Assembly (NCBI GenBank): GCA_900318465.1
Contig: ONKQ01000034.1
Span: forward strand, 1-47,744
DNA: 47,744 bases
Source of the DNA: an uncultured Bacteroidales bacterium
GTDB lineage: Bacteria > Bacteroidota > Bacteroidia > Bacteroidales > F082
Direction: 5' to 3'
A model generated the notes under the pieces. The model saw only the letters and a list, made by a program, of their open reading frames with translations. It did not search any database and was not told the origin of the DNA. Shown one piece after another: positions 1 through 8,174 of this stretch (within the stretch, counting starts at the first letter, position 1; the number at the start of each line of letters is the position of its first letter). Both the position numbers and the translations under genes were made by a program.

Positions 1-1
1 G

Positions 2-670
2 GTATGGAGCAAATGTTATGGCGGCACGCTTAATGATGCCGCGTGTAAAGTCTTTCAGAATGAAGACGGTGGTTTTACAGTCACTGGATTGTCGGAATCG
101 AGAGATGGCGATGTGCAAAGTGCCTTGCAATTGTACGAGCCTCCACAAGGGTCTTGGGGGGCTCGAAAGCCTTGGATATTTAGGACGGATGCCAAAGGTT
201 ATCTGTTGTGGGAGCGGGTGATGGGCGCAGACGTGGCTTCGGCTCAACTTTATAGTGATGCCGTGCAAGTCAGCGACAAGGAGTTTGTCTTTCTCTGCCG
301 GGATGCCTTGTATCCGCCGCCTTATCCCTACGGCGACATCAACTGCCCAAATGTGGTGGTGGGTTCGCAGGACAACTACTGGGTTTTCCATCTTACCGAC
401 ATTTTTGACTATGACGGTGTTGAGGAAGCTCCAACCAGTGGGCAGGTCGTTTTCTATCCCAATCCAGGAAATGATGTGCTGAACATCTGCACAGCTTTGC
501 AAAACGCGCGTATCAAGATCTATGATTTGACTGGAAAAGTTGTTTACAATCAAGAGATTACAGACAATATCACTTCGATAACCACCACCTCTTGGCCTTC
601 AGGCACCTACATCTGGAAAGTTATCGCCAACGACAAGGAAGCCGAAAGCGGAAAATGGATAAAACAATGA
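2..670 (+). CDS. T9SS-secreted protein, 5'-truncated by window edge
   Basis: The frame is open from base 2 with no need for an internal start, so the gene begins before the window; 222 residues are visible. The first visible residues (W-S-K-C-Y-G-G-T-L-N-D-A-A) and a following D-G-G-F-T-V-T-G-L-S resemble the W-x-K-x-Y-G-G-T / D-G-G-Y-x-V-x-G repeats of predicted secreted beta-propeller-like Bacteroidota proteins. The last ~80 residues are a type A T9SS sorting domain: F-Y-P-N-P-G-N-D-V-L-N, I-Y-D-L-T-G-K, W-P-S-G-T-Y-I-W-K, ending G-K-W-I-K-Q. By family knowledge the protein is exported by Sec, crosses the outer membrane by T9SS and is anchored or released. The next gene starts 4 bp downstream, implying co-transcription. 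The role of the body is unknown. Confidence 0.85.
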   Translation, partial: VWSKCYGGTLNDAACKVFQNEDGGFTVTGLSESRDGDVQSALQLYEPPQGSWGARKPWIFRTDAKGYLLWERVMGADVASAQLYSDAVQVSDKEFVFLCRDALYPPPYPYGDINCPNVVVGSQDNYWVFHLTDIFDYDGVEEAPTSGQVVFYPNPGNDVLNICTALQNARIKIYDLTGKVVYNQEITDNITSITTTSWPSGTYIWKVIANDKEAESGKWIKQ

Positions 671-674
671 TACT

Positions 675-2201
675 ATGAAAGCAAAAAGATTTTACACCCT
701 GCTTGCGCTCCTGCTGATGGGAGTGGTGCGAATGCAAGCCCAGGTCTTGCAGGAGTACTTTTCCCTTGGCTCAGACATGTTTTTCGGCGACGCGGTCTTT
801 GCCAACCAAAATACCATGATGGTTCGGCTTGGGATACGACATCATGAGAATGGAAACTGGTGGGCCGACCAACATCTGTTGCTATTGGACGGAAACGGTG
901 ACATAGTGGATTCCACCTATCTTTTTACGAACAATCCAAGCATTGGGCGAAGGACAAAGCCTTGTAGTATTCAACAATTTGCTGACGGCTCTTTTGGGAT
1001 GCTCGTAATGAAATTCTCCGACGACACACTGCGGCTTCAGAAAATTGGCATTTCCGATGGTTTGTCGCTGTCATATCTTGACTATGATTGGCAATGCACG
1101 GATTATTACACAAGTGACAACCTTTTTGAGGAACGGTTTGTGGCCAACAAAGACGGCAGCATATTCTACGCCTATCCATCTCAAAGTCTGACGCAATGCC
1201 AAACCACTCCTTGGACAACTGGATTCAGGCTGATGAAATTCGGTGCTGATGGCCAACTGCTTCAAGAAAGGACATTTGAAGACATTCCTTTTGGCGGCCT
1301 TATGTTCCGTGCGTTTGAGCTGTTTCCCACTTCTGATTCGCTCGGTTGCAGGATGGTTATGCGAAACTTGACAGAGAACCCCGCAATGTACGATTGCTAC
1401 ACTTTGGATGCCAACCTCAACATAGTAGAGCATTTGGAGAACATAGATCAACTTTCATTTCCCCGTTTATGTGGCAAGGAAGCCTTCTTCAAACTGAACC
1501 CTTACAATGGAAAAACCTATTCCATCGATTGCGAGACTTATATGGCACCTGGTGGCATACTTGAGCACGATGAAGATATATTGATGAGCGTGTTCGATGC
1601 CGAGCATTTCGAGCAGCTTGCCTACACATGGGGCATCACTTCAAGTGTTCCAACTGCGGCTGGATACAAAAACTCCATTGCTTTTGATTCAGAAGGTGGC
1701 ATTTACATGGCTGGAGGCATGGACAAGTTCTACACCATACCCACAAGCATTTATGTGGCCTATTTGGACGAGAACCTTAACAAACTCAATGAAATCTATT
1801 ATACAGATGATTTCTACTGGCTGTACCCTGACAAAGGAATCTGTTTAAGTCCAAATGGAGACCTTTTTCTGCTTTGCACAAGAATGGATGAGGTAGAGGA
1901 CGTTGGTGCCATTTACAAAATTCCCAAAGAAACTTTTGACGGCATCGAGGAAGCCCATGATGCTGGCTTCGCTGTGGCGGTGGCCTATCCTAATCCGGGG
2001 AAGGATGTGCTGAACATCAGGACGGGATTGAAGGATGCGCGGGTGGAAATTTATGATTTGACTGGAAAACTGATTTGCAATCAAGAGATTACGGAAAGTA
2101 TCACTTCGATAAATGCTGAAAGTTGGCCTTCGGGGACTTATGTTTGGAAGGTGGTTGCCAGTGGTATGGAAGCGGAGAGTGGAAAATGGATAAAACAATG
2201 A
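675..2201 (+). CDS. T9SS type A sorting-domain protein, group I cargo paralog
   Basis: 508 residues. The N-terminus (M-K-A-K-R-F-Y-T-L-L-A-L-L-L-M-G) is a Sec signal peptide ending near A-Q-A/Q. The body carries repeated short sheet-like stretches (L-D-A-N-L-N, F-D-A-E, Y-L-D-E-N-L-N-K-L-N-E-I-Y) interrupted by D-G/N-G turns, suggesting a beta-propeller-like fold. No catalytic motif was recognised. The CTD occupies about residues 430-508 (A-Y-P-N-P-G-K-D-V-L-N, ending G-K-W-I-K-Q). The body is alignable with the proteins at 6002 and 15738 (for example the shared D-C-Y-T-L-D-A-x-L-N and F-x-L/F-N-P-Y-N-G-K/R-T-Y-S segments). It sits 4 bp after the upstream cargo gene, so it probably shares its transcript. 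Extracellular function is unknown. Confidence 0.88.
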   Translation: MKAKRFYTLLALLLMGVVRMQAQVLQEYFSLGSDMFFGDAVFANQNTMMVRLGIRHHENGNWWADQHLLLLDGNGDIVDSTYLFTNNPSIGRRTKPCSIQQFADGSFGMLVMKFSDDTLRLQKIGISDGLSLSYLDYDWQCTDYYTSDNLFEERFVANKDGSIFYAYPSQSLTQCQTTPWTTGFRLMKFGADGQLLQERTFEDIPFGGLMFRAFELFPTSDSLGCRMVMRNLTENPAMYDCYTLDANLNIVEHLENIDQLSFPRLCGKEAFFKLNPYNGKTYSIDCETYMAPGGILEHDEDILMSVFDAEHFEQLAYTWGITSSVPTAAGYKNSIAFDSEGGIYMAGGMDKFYTIPTSIYVAYLDENLNKLNEIYYTDDFYWLYPDKGICLSPNGDLFLLCTRMDEVEDVGAIYKIPKETFDGIEEAHDAGFAVAVAYPNPGKDVLNIRTGLKDARVEIYDLTGKLICNQEITESITSINAESWPSGTYVWKVVASGMEAESGKWIKQ

Positions 2202-2210
2202 CAAACTAAT

Positions 2211-2346
2211 GCGTCGCTTCGCGTCATTGACTACGTCGAATCTTCGATTTGCGAGGAGGTACGACGAAGCAATCCAGGCTTCAAGTAACAAACCAAAAGT
2301 GTTGGTCTGGACTGCTTCGTTCCTCGCAGTGACGCAAAGCGGCAGA
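2211..2346. repeat. Palindromic REP/MITE-like element, copy 1
   Basis: The left arm has CGCTTCGCGTCATTG then GCGAGGAGGTACGACGAAGC; the right arm has GGACTGCTTCGTTCCTCGCA followed by GTGACGCAAAGCG. The arms are imperfect reverse complements. A ~20-base insertion splits the left arm here. Related copies lie at 5830-5967, 8628-8766, 17225-17339 and 47552-47632, with a degenerate relative at 11219-11300. All are in spacers next to secreted-protein genes. No ORF in it looks coding. Confidence 0.85.
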
Positions 2347-2391
2347 TGGGCACAAAACGAAAAAGAATAACAAATTAAAAATCAACAGAAT

Positions 2392-3966
2392 ATGAAAAAG
2401 ACTACGATTATGTTTGCCGCATTTCTTTTTTCGGCGGCATTGTGTCACGCGCAAGGCGCAGACGGAATGGAAAAAGAAAGGGATTACATAAATTACCCTT
2501 ATTGGATTGATGAGGTTACAGAGCAGCCCACTGGTTATGTTATTGATGTCAATGGCAATGTAGAAATCTCGACGGTAGAAGGCTTGGCTTGGCTTCCAAG
2601 TGTGGTGAATGGCTTGAACGGTTGCATTCCAGATGACTTCAACGGCCGCACTGTGCGACTAACTAACGATATAGACTTTGAAGCCGTGGCAAAATTGCGC
2701 TTTACGCCTATTGGCAGCCGGGAGCATCCTTTCAAGGGCACTTTCGATGGAGGTGGTCATACACTTGATGGTTTGTACATTGGACTGAATCAAGGTGGGA
2801 TAAGCGACGAAGAGACCAATCTTGATTTTGGATTCTTCGGATATATATGTCATGGCATCGTGAAAGATATTACTATCAATTCAGGTGGTCTTGCCAATCG
2901 TCACCTTGTTTTTGGGCCGGATTATGAACAATATTACGATGGGGGCATGGTCGGCTTTGCAGATTCATTGTCATTGGTGGATGGCTGCATTGTCAAGATT
3001 TTTGTGAGTTCCAGTGGTATGGATGTGAATAATCTTGGAGGGGTGGTCGGACTGAACCGCAATTCCACAATCAGGAATTGTGCTTATGTCTATGGCAATC
3101 ATGCTATGGGAGCAGGAGACCGCGCAGGAGGCATCGTTTTCAAGAACCTTTCAGAAGGAGGCTATGCTGATGCTGAAATATGCAATTGCTTTTACTACGG
3201 ATATTTTTTGGAATGTCTTGGAGGAGCGTACGCATTGGGTGGAGTGGCTTGCTTTAACGAGACGGATCCAAAGTCACAAACAGGTGGATATAAGGCTGTT
3301 GTGAGGAACTGTTTCGCCGAGAGTATTTCGGTATTGAGAGCCACTTATGACGGCTCAATTGTTGGCAAAAACATGGAAGGTTGCCTTGTGGAAAACTGTT
3401 ATGGCCATATTTGGAACAACTATGAAAATGCTGGCTTGTTTGGCTTTACTCTGGGCAATATAGCCGAGTGCGCCGAGTTTCTCCCCACAGGTCCCTGCCA
3501 ACTGGAAACGAGTGTGTTGGCAGGCGGCACTTCAACCGACATCATGGTGGATGCCCTCAACGCTTGGGTGGATGCGCAGGAAAACCCTTCAATTTATAAA
3601 CATTGGGTGCCAGTATATGAACCTTACAACATCCCGATGTTTGAGGACGGCATTCTTTCCGTTGGGGAAAACGGCACGAAAGCCAGCACAACAGATGTTT
3701 ATCCCAACCCCGGAAAGGATGTGCTGAATATCAGGACTGCTTTACAAAACGCCCACGTGGAAATCTATGATTTAAGTGGAAAACTGATTTTCAATCACGA
3801 GATTACGGGAAGTATCACTTCAATAAATACTGAAAACTGGCCTGCTGGAGTTTATATTTGGAAAGTTTACACGAATCAAGCCGGCCCTTCGACCCTTCGA
3901 TGGGCCTCAGGGACCGCAGGCTCATGGACCTTGGTGGAAACGGGGAAGTGGGTGAAGGAAAAATAA
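2392..3966 (+). CDS. GLUG-motif-like secreted protein with T9SS sorting domain
   Basis: 524 residues. The signal peptide is about residues 1-20 (cleavage near C-H-A-Q). Residues ~80-130 read L-T-N-D-I-D-F ... F-T-P-I-G ... F-K-G-T-F-D-G-G-G-H-T-L-D-G, the usual lead-in to GLUG-type repeats in bacterial surface proteins. G-G-V-V-G-L-N and A-G-G-I-V repeats with N-C turns follow to ~residue 350. The CTD starts near D-V-Y-P-N-P-G-K-D-V-L-N. Unlike its relatives, the segment before the final G-K-W-V-K-E-K strand is lengthened by a translated REP-like stretch (bases ~3871-3935). Predicted surface adhesin or structural protein; substrate unknown. Followed by a strong terminator at 3995. Confidence 0.85.
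   Translation: MKKTTIMFAAFLFSAALCHAQGADGMEKERDYINYPYWIDEVTEQPTGYVIDVNGNVEISTVEGLAWLPSVVNGLNGCIPDDFNGRTVRLTNDIDFEAVAKLRFTPIGSREHPFKGTFDGGGHTLDGLYIGLNQGGISDEETNLDFGFFGYICHGIVKDITINSGGLANRHLVFGPDYEQYYDGGMVGFADSLSLVDGCIVKIFVSSSGMDVNNLGGVVGLNRNSTIRNCAYVYGNHAMGAGDRAGGIVFKNLSEGGYADAEICNCFYYGYFLECLGGAYALGGVACFNETDPKSQTGGYKAVVRNCFAESISVLRATYDGSIVGKNMEGCLVENCYGHIWNNYENAGLFGFTLGNIAECAEFLPTGPCQLETSVLAGGTSTDIMVDALNAWVDAQENPSIYKHWVPVYEPYNIPMFEDGILSVGENGTKASTTDVYPNPGKDVLNIRTALQNAHVEIYDLSGKLIFNHEITGSITSINTENWPAGVYIWKVYTNQAGPSTLRWASGTAGSWTLVETGKWVKEK
3881..3920. repeat. REP-like sequence inside a coding region
   Basis: CCCTTCGA occurs twice, followed by CCTCAGGGACCG, resembling the widespread bacterial REP core (CCCTTCGACAGGCTCAGGGACC, here rearranged). 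It lies in frame inside the CTD of the GLUG-like gene and adds residues before the terminal strand. REP identity is inference from pattern recall. Confidence 0.5.
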
Positions 3967-3994
3967 TTGCGTTAAGGAAAGAGTGGAAGCATAT

Positions 3995-4026
3995 AGGTCA
4001 GTCACGAAGGTGGCTGGCCTTTTTTG
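3995..4026 (+). terminator. Intrinsic terminator after the GLUG-like gene
   Basis: An 11-bp stem (3995-4005 with 4010-4020, two G-U pairs) closes a GAAG tetraloop and runs into six T. It ends the 2392-3966 transcript. The T-run doubles as the -33 TTTG of the next promoter. Confidence 0.85.
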
Positions 4027-4056
4027 TTGGCATCGCCAAAAAAATGCTACCTTTGC
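4023..4056 (+). promoter_or_regulatory. Bacteroidota promoter of the TPR-HTH regulator
   Basis: TTTG at 4023-4026, a 21-base spacer, then TACCTTTGC at 4048-4056 match the -33/-7 consensus (TTTG, ~19-21 bases, TAnnTTTG). The -7 element ends only 4 bases before the ATG at 4061, predicting a leaderless or nearly leaderless mRNA. Confidence 0.75.
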
Positions 4057-4060
4057 AGCC

Positions 4061-5713
4061 ATGAAACGCATGTTTTTTGTATGGCTTTTGCTTTTTGTCG
4101 TGTTGGTGGCTGCTTGCTCCAAGCGCGAAACGCCTCCACCGCCCGAGGAGGACATGCTCTATCGCGTGGAATGTTTCTACCAAACCAACCTCGACAGCGC
4201 ACGTCGGATTCTCGACACGTTGAATGTTTCCGCCCTTTCTGAAAAGGAACGGGCGCATTATTGCCTGCTTCGGCTTGATGCCTTATTCGATACGATGTTC
4301 TATAACGCCGAAATCGATTCGCTTCTGCAAGTGGCCGAAAATTGCTATGTCGGCGGCGGTGACAAGTATTTTGAGGCAAAGTCGTATTACGCCAAAGGCT
4401 ACGCCTACCGCTCGTCGCCACAGCACCGTTGGCTTTGCATCGACAATTACCAAAAAGCCAAACAAAGCATTGACCAATGCCAGCAGGTGGACGAGCGTTT
4501 TGTGCGTTTTTCACCCACACCCACCACCGAGCAAGACGTGATCGACCACTTGAAATACAAAGTCTATAGCGGTCTTGGTTCGGCTTACGGCGATTTCGGT
4601 TACCACAATGAAAGTCTGGAGGTGCTGAAAAAGGCTGAACGTTTTTTATGCCATCGGCAATGGCTCGACCAACACTGCCTCACGGCACTTATGATAGGTG
4701 AATTGTACCTTCGTTTCAGGGAGTACGACAGTAGCGCGTTGTATCTGGAAAAAGGCTTTCGCTCTGCCCAAACGCTTGGCGACACTTGGAAAATGGCTGC
4801 CTGCCACAGTTCGGCTGCCTTGCATTTGCTTTTTCGTTACGAGAAGCAAAAAAAAGTTAAAAGTGAGGAGGAAATGCAGAAATTGTTGAGAGAAGCCATT
4901 GCAGAAGAGAAAAAGGCTTTGAAGCTGTTGGGCGGGCAAACGGCCAAGTTCAGGGCAAGCACCATCGACGGACTGACCCATGCCTATTTCGAGTTAAGGC
5001 AATACGATTCCTGCATCTTTTTTGCCAAGCAAGCAGCGAATCAATACGGATTGGAGGTGTGGAGGATGAATGCCAACATGTATCTTTACAAATCGTTTGA
5101 GGCATTGGGCTGTATGGATAGTGCCTTGTTGTATGCAGAAAAATATATGGATGGGAGGCATAAATACGATTACAGCGGTAAAGCCGTGGCGCAAGTGAAA
5201 GAAGAATACGACAAGCAGTTGGAAATCCAGCGTTTGGAAAGCGAGCAGCAGTTGAAGCGTTACCGCCTCTATTTGTGGATAGCCCTGTTGGTCATCGTAC
5301 TGATGGCGGTGCTTTGGGCGGCGTTGCGCTACCGCAAGAACAAGGAGTTGGAGACGCTGAAACTCCGCGAGGCGCAACGCCAACTGCAAACGGAGTTGGA
5401 GCAACTCACCGCCCAGCAGAAGGAGATGCTCAACCAACAAGTTTTGGCGATATACCAATCGGGGCAGAAAGACCGCCTGCAACGCATCATGGAGGCTTTC
5501 GAGGCGGCCTATCCCCAAGGCATTGGGAAAATGAAATCGGCCTATCCCGACCTCAACAAGACGGAGACGCATCTCGTCATTTTGTCGTTCCTGGGCTTCC
5601 GCATCAAGGAGGAGGCCGACCTACTCGGCCTGAGCGAAAACACGGTGGCAAAATACCGCTCCAACCTCAAAAACAAGGCCGATTTTGACCCGATTTCTGC
5701 GCTTTTGGACTGA
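4061..5713 (+). CDS. TPR-containing membrane regulator with C-terminal LuxR-like HTH
   Basis: 550 residues from the ATG at 4061. The longer open frame to 3983 runs through the terminator and promoter, so it is not used. The N-terminus has a lipoprotein-type signal with the acceptor Cys at residue 19 (L-V-A-A-C-S-K). Residues ~25-390 are helical TPR-like repeats. One transmembrane segment lies at ~404-424 (Y-L-W-I-A-L-L-V-I-V-L-M), then a coiled coil rich in L/E/Q. A helix-turn-helix occupies ~500-543 (K-T-E-T-H-L-V-I-L-S-F-L-G-F, L-G-L-S-E-N-T-V-A-K-Y-R). This is the architecture of Bacteroidota one-component regulators that sense in the periplasm and bind DNA inside. It stands alone between cargo genes, so control of nearby cargo is plausible but unproven. 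Its last 21 codons are duplicated at 8449. Confidence 0.88.
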   Translation: MKRMFFVWLLLFVVLVAACSKRETPPPPEEDMLYRVECFYQTNLDSARRILDTLNVSALSEKERAHYCLLRLDALFDTMFYNAEIDSLLQVAENCYVGGGDKYFEAKSYYAKGYAYRSSPQHRWLCIDNYQKAKQSIDQCQQVDERFVRFSPTPTTEQDVIDHLKYKVYSGLGSAYGDFGYHNESLEVLKKAERFLCHRQWLDQHCLTALMIGELYLRFREYDSSALYLEKGFRSAQTLGDTWKMAACHSSAALHLLFRYEKQKKVKSEEEMQKLLREAIAEEKKALKLLGGQTAKFRASTIDGLTHAYFELRQYDSCIFFAKQAANQYGLEVWRMNANMYLYKSFEALGCMDSALLYAEKYMDGRHKYDYSGKAVAQVKEEYDKQLEIQRLESEQQLKRYRLYLWIALLVIVLMAVLWAALRYRKNKELETLKLREAQRQLQTELEQLTAQQKEMLNQQVLAIYQSGQKDRLQRIMEAFEAAYPQGIGKMKSAYPDLNKTETHLVILSFLGFRIKEEADLLGLSENTVAKYRSNLKNKADFDPISALLD

Positions 5714-5965
5714 GAAAAATCTGTACTTTTTTCTTGTAACTCGTTGATTATCAAAATGGGTTGAAAAGAAAAATCTGTATTTGGCCCAAATCTTGTTTTT
5801 TCGATGTTTTTTTGCTATAATTTTGTGTTCGCTTCGCGTCATTGCGAACGAAGTGAAGCAATCCAATTCGCGAAATCCGTTCAATTCGCCGATAACGATA
5901 AAACGGCGAATTAGGCGAATGAAGCGAATTACTTGGACTGCTTCGTTCCTCGCAGCGACGACAAG
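5650..5965. repeat. 316-bp direct repeat, copy 1 (3' end of regulator + promoter + REP)
   Basis: Matches 8449-8764 at roughly 95% by eye, with about 14-15 differences including one 1-base indel. The repeat begins inside the last 21 codons of the TPR-HTH gene, continues through its stop, a ~71-bp AAAAATCTGTACTT-bounded block and a TAATTTTG -7-like element at 5818, and ends in the palindromic element. The two copies bracket the 6002 cargo gene and the toxin-antitoxin pair. Confidence 0.9.
5715..5786 (+). promoter_or_regulatory. Upstream repeat block (~71 bp) with internal direct repeats, copy 1
   Basis: Bounded by AAAAATCTGTACTT on the left and AAAAATCTGTATTTGGCC on the right, about 53 bases apart; the intervening TTGTAACTCGTTGATTATCA is also conserved. 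Other copies are at 8515-8586 and 9467-9537. Each copy is followed by a T-rich stretch and a TAnnTTTG element (here 5818-5825), so the block looks like a copied promoter/operator region. Its regulator is unknown. Confidence 0.6.
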
Positions 5966-5967
5966 CG
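5830..5967. repeat. Palindromic REP/MITE-like element, copy 2
   Basis: The outer arms CGCTTCGCGTCATTGCGAA and GACTGCTTCGTTCCTCGCAG enclose an inner stem-loop, AATTCGCCG ... CGGCGAATT with a 12-base loop. It lies in the predicted 5' leader of the cargo gene at 6002, between the -7 element at 5818 and the ATG. Confidence 0.85.
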
Positions 5968-6001
5968 CAACTGAATGGCAAAACATCAAAACTAAAACAC
6001 A

Positions 6002-7543
6002 ATGAAAAACATTAGACTTTACGCTCTGCTTGCGCTCCTGCTGATGGCGGGATGGGTGACGATGAAAGCGCAAGAGTATCCTCAAGACCTCGAAGTAATA
6101 TACAGGTCGGATAATGTCAGGGTTACAAGTGTATATTGTATTGACGAAAATGCTTTCCTTGCATTTGCAGCAACCGATTCAGGAAGCCGCGCACTGATGA
6201 AAATCACATACGAGGGCGAAATCCTTGATTCCATCAGTTTGCCCGATAACCGACTGGAATTGTGGCGGCATGCCAATTTCATGAATGGGAAACTCCGTTA
6301 TGTCTCGTTTCGTTTGGATGACAACGACACGCTTCCTCTGCTTTGTGTTGTTGATATTGATCCTGATGGCCTTTCGCTGACTTATACTGGTTACAATTGG
6401 GACGGCTCTGACTTCAACCATCCATCAGTAACCCAGTTTTACACAAATATGATTTACCCCGTTTTTTCAAAGGACGGTAGCCTGACTTTGTCATATCCCG
6501 TTGACAGTCTTTGGATGATTGACCAAAAAGAATCCATGCACTTGGTAAAGTTTAACAATGAGGGCAATATAATAAAGGAAAGGGTGTTTCGCGACTATAA
6601 AGCCTCTTTGACCAACTTTTTCTTCTCGGCATCTGATTCTTTGGGTTTTCGCTTCATTTTGATGAATGAGAGGTATGACTTTGATTGTTACACCCTTGAT
6701 GCCGACCTTAACACAATCTCTGTCGCTGATTCTGTGGGTAGGGTACACTATTCCAACCAGAATATGAGTGGATGGTTATACGCTATTTCCAACGATGTTT
6801 GCTCAATGCGATTCAATCCCTACAACGGTCGTACTTATTCGGTTGGCAGTGAAGACGCATGGGAATATCAGGATGAAAAAACGAATGTAATTATGACTGC
6901 TTACGACGAGGACTTTAACCTTGTGAATTGGACTTTTGGCATCATCAATCCCTATCGTAAGGATGAAGGCTATGGGATGAGTTTTAGTCCTAATGGTGAG
7001 GTGTTTATGCTTGGTTGGATGGATTTGCCATCATTCAAAGGAATTGGGCAAACGGGAAGCGAGGAATTTTACAATGTCTATGTAGGGCTTATGGACGAGG
7101 ACTTGAACAAACGGAGTGAAATTTACTTCAAGCCCGACTTAAGTTTGGCTCCCAATACCATTTCGGCTTGTCCGGCAGGAGGTTGCATTTTGAGCTGTTT
7201 CCGTGGCAAAGATTCTGGCTCGACAGACTATTGTGTCTACAGGATCACGCCTGAGGATTTCTTGAATGTTGAGGAAGCTCATTCGCATGGCTTTGCTGTG
7301 GCTACGGCTTATCCCAACCCTGGTAAGGATGTGCTGATTATTCGCACTGCTTTGCAGAATGCCCATGTGGAAATCTATGACTTGACTGGGAAACTGGTTT
7401 GTAAGAAAGAAATTACGGAGAACGTCACTTCGATAAATGCCGAAAGTTGGCCTTCGGGGGCTTATGTTTGGAAGGTTTATACTACAGGCGTTACAATAGG
7501 CTCAACGACCCTCGCGGAAACGGGGAAGTGGGTTAAGGAATAA
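6002..7543 (+). CDS. T9SS type A sorting-domain protein, group I cargo paralog
   Basis: 513 residues. Signal peptide M-K-N-I-R-L-Y-A-L-L-A-L-L-L-M-A-G-W, cleaved near M-K-A-Q. The body (~25-430) is a predicted beta-rich, propeller-like region homologous to the proteins at 675 and 15738; D-C-Y-T-L-D-A-D-L-N and R-F-N-P-Y-N-G-R-T-Y-S are clear anchors. The CTD starts at A-Y-P-N-P-G-K-D-V-L and ends E-T-G-K-W-V-K-E, preceded by T-T-G-V-T-I-G-S-T-T-L-A, a variant of the REP-like tail. Its last ~175 bp resemble those of the C10 gene at 11336 (high eighties percent by eye). A terminator follows at 7564. No catalytic residues recognised; role outside the cell unknown. Confidence 0.88.
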   Translation: MKNIRLYALLALLLMAGWVTMKAQEYPQDLEVIYRSDNVRVTSVYCIDENAFLAFAATDSGSRALMKITYEGEILDSISLPDNRLELWRHANFMNGKLRYVSFRLDDNDTLPLLCVVDIDPDGLSLTYTGYNWDGSDFNHPSVTQFYTNMIYPVFSKDGSLTLSYPVDSLWMIDQKESMHLVKFNNEGNIIKERVFRDYKASLTNFFFSASDSLGFRFILMNERYDFDCYTLDADLNTISVADSVGRVHYSNQNMSGWLYAISNDVCSMRFNPYNGRTYSVGSEDAWEYQDEKTNVIMTAYDEDFNLVNWTFGIINPYRKDEGYGMSFSPNGEVFMLGWMDLPSFKGIGQTGSEEFYNVYVGLMDEDLNKRSEIYFKPDLSLAPNTISACPAGGCILSCFRGKDSGSTDYCVYRITPEDFLNVEEAHSHGFAVATAYPNPGKDVLIIRTALQNAHVEIYDLTGKLVCKKEITENVTSINAESWPSGAYVWKVYTTGVTIGSTTLAETGKWVKE

Positions 7544-7563
7544 AGTAAACCGACAAGCCATCG

Positions 7564-7620
7564 AAAGCCTAACCGTTCCCAATGGCGATTGGGGACTGTT
7601 GAGGGCTTTTGGTGGTTTTT
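7564..7620 (+). terminator. Intrinsic terminator after cargo gene 6002
   Basis: Nested stem: AAAGCC (7564-7569) with GGCTTT (7604-7609), and inner GTTCCCAAT with ATTGGGGAC around a GGCG loop, followed by a T-rich run (TTTTGGTGGTTTTTT). It separates the cargo gene from the toxin-antitoxin operon. Confidence 0.8.
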
Positions 7621-7665
7621 TACAAAAAAAATAGCATATAAAGTAATTTGTTTCCGAAAAATGTT

Positions 7666-7674
7666 TATTTTTGC
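7666..7674 (+). promoter_or_regulatory. -7 promoter element of the toxin-antitoxin operon
   Basis: TATTTTTGC matches the Bacteroidota TAnnTTTGC element. A TTTG at 7647 is only 15 bases upstream, shorter than ideal. The element overlaps the possible TTG start at 7671 and so argues for a later start. Confidence 0.6.
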
Positions 7675-7697
7675 ACTATGTAACAATAATGATTAAT

Positions 7698-8174
7698 ATG
7701 AAGCAGGCCAAACTTGACATTATGAATGAGACAGATTTTGTCAGTCTTTACACGATTATCTTTGAGAATAGTGAAATCTCTGAATTTGAGAAGTTTATGG
7801 AGAAATTCAAGGATAATGCTGTTTTGCAGCGCGATTATCAGATTATATTGCTTGCACTTGACAAGATAGCCTCACATGGCGCATTAGAAAGAAATTTTCG
7901 CCCCGAAGGGAAAATGAATGACAATGTTGTGGCCTTACCCATTGAGAAAAGCAAATTGCGCTTATATTGTTTGAGACTGACAGACAAGATATTGATTTTG
8001 GGGAATGGTGGAGAGAAGACAACAAAAACCTACGAAGAAAGTGAAGAACTGAAAGGTTATGTGATTGATTTACAGAAATTTGATGCTTTGCTAAAATCGT
8101 ACATCCGTGCTGGAGAAATCGAAATAAAAGAAACAAAACTGGTTGGTGTCGAAAACAAATATTTTGAGTTATGA
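7698..8174 (+). CDS. HigB/Gp49-like toxin of a type II toxin-antitoxin pair
   Basis: 158 residues from the ATG at 7698 (M-K-Q-A-K-L-D-I); an ATG at 7689 adds three residues. The open frame reaches 7671, but that start lies in the -7 element. The middle (E-R-N-F-R-P-E-G-K ... V-V-A-L-P-I ... K-L-R-L-Y-C-L-R ... I-L-I-L-G-N-G-G-E-K-T-T-K-T-Y-E-E-S) resembles RelE/HigB-fold toxins of the Gp49-like family, which cleave ribosome-associated mRNA; the longer N- and C-terminal parts are less familiar. It overlaps the downstream XRE gene by 4 bp. Toxin-first order with an HTH antitoxin is the HigBA arrangement. The pair lies inside a segment bounded by 316-bp direct repeats. Confidence 0.75.
   Translation: MKQAKLDIMNETDFVSLYTIIFENSEISEFEKFMEKFKDNAVLQRDYQIILLALDKIASHGALERNFRPEGKMNDNVVALPIEKSKLRLYCLRLTDKILILGNGGEKTTKTYEESEELKGYVIDLQKFDALLKSYIRAGEIEIKETKLVGVENKYFEL

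Noticed and set aside
3983-4060. Upstream extension of the TPR-HTH gene
   Set aside because: It would be translated through a terminator hairpin and the promoter, and would bury the lipoprotein signal internally.
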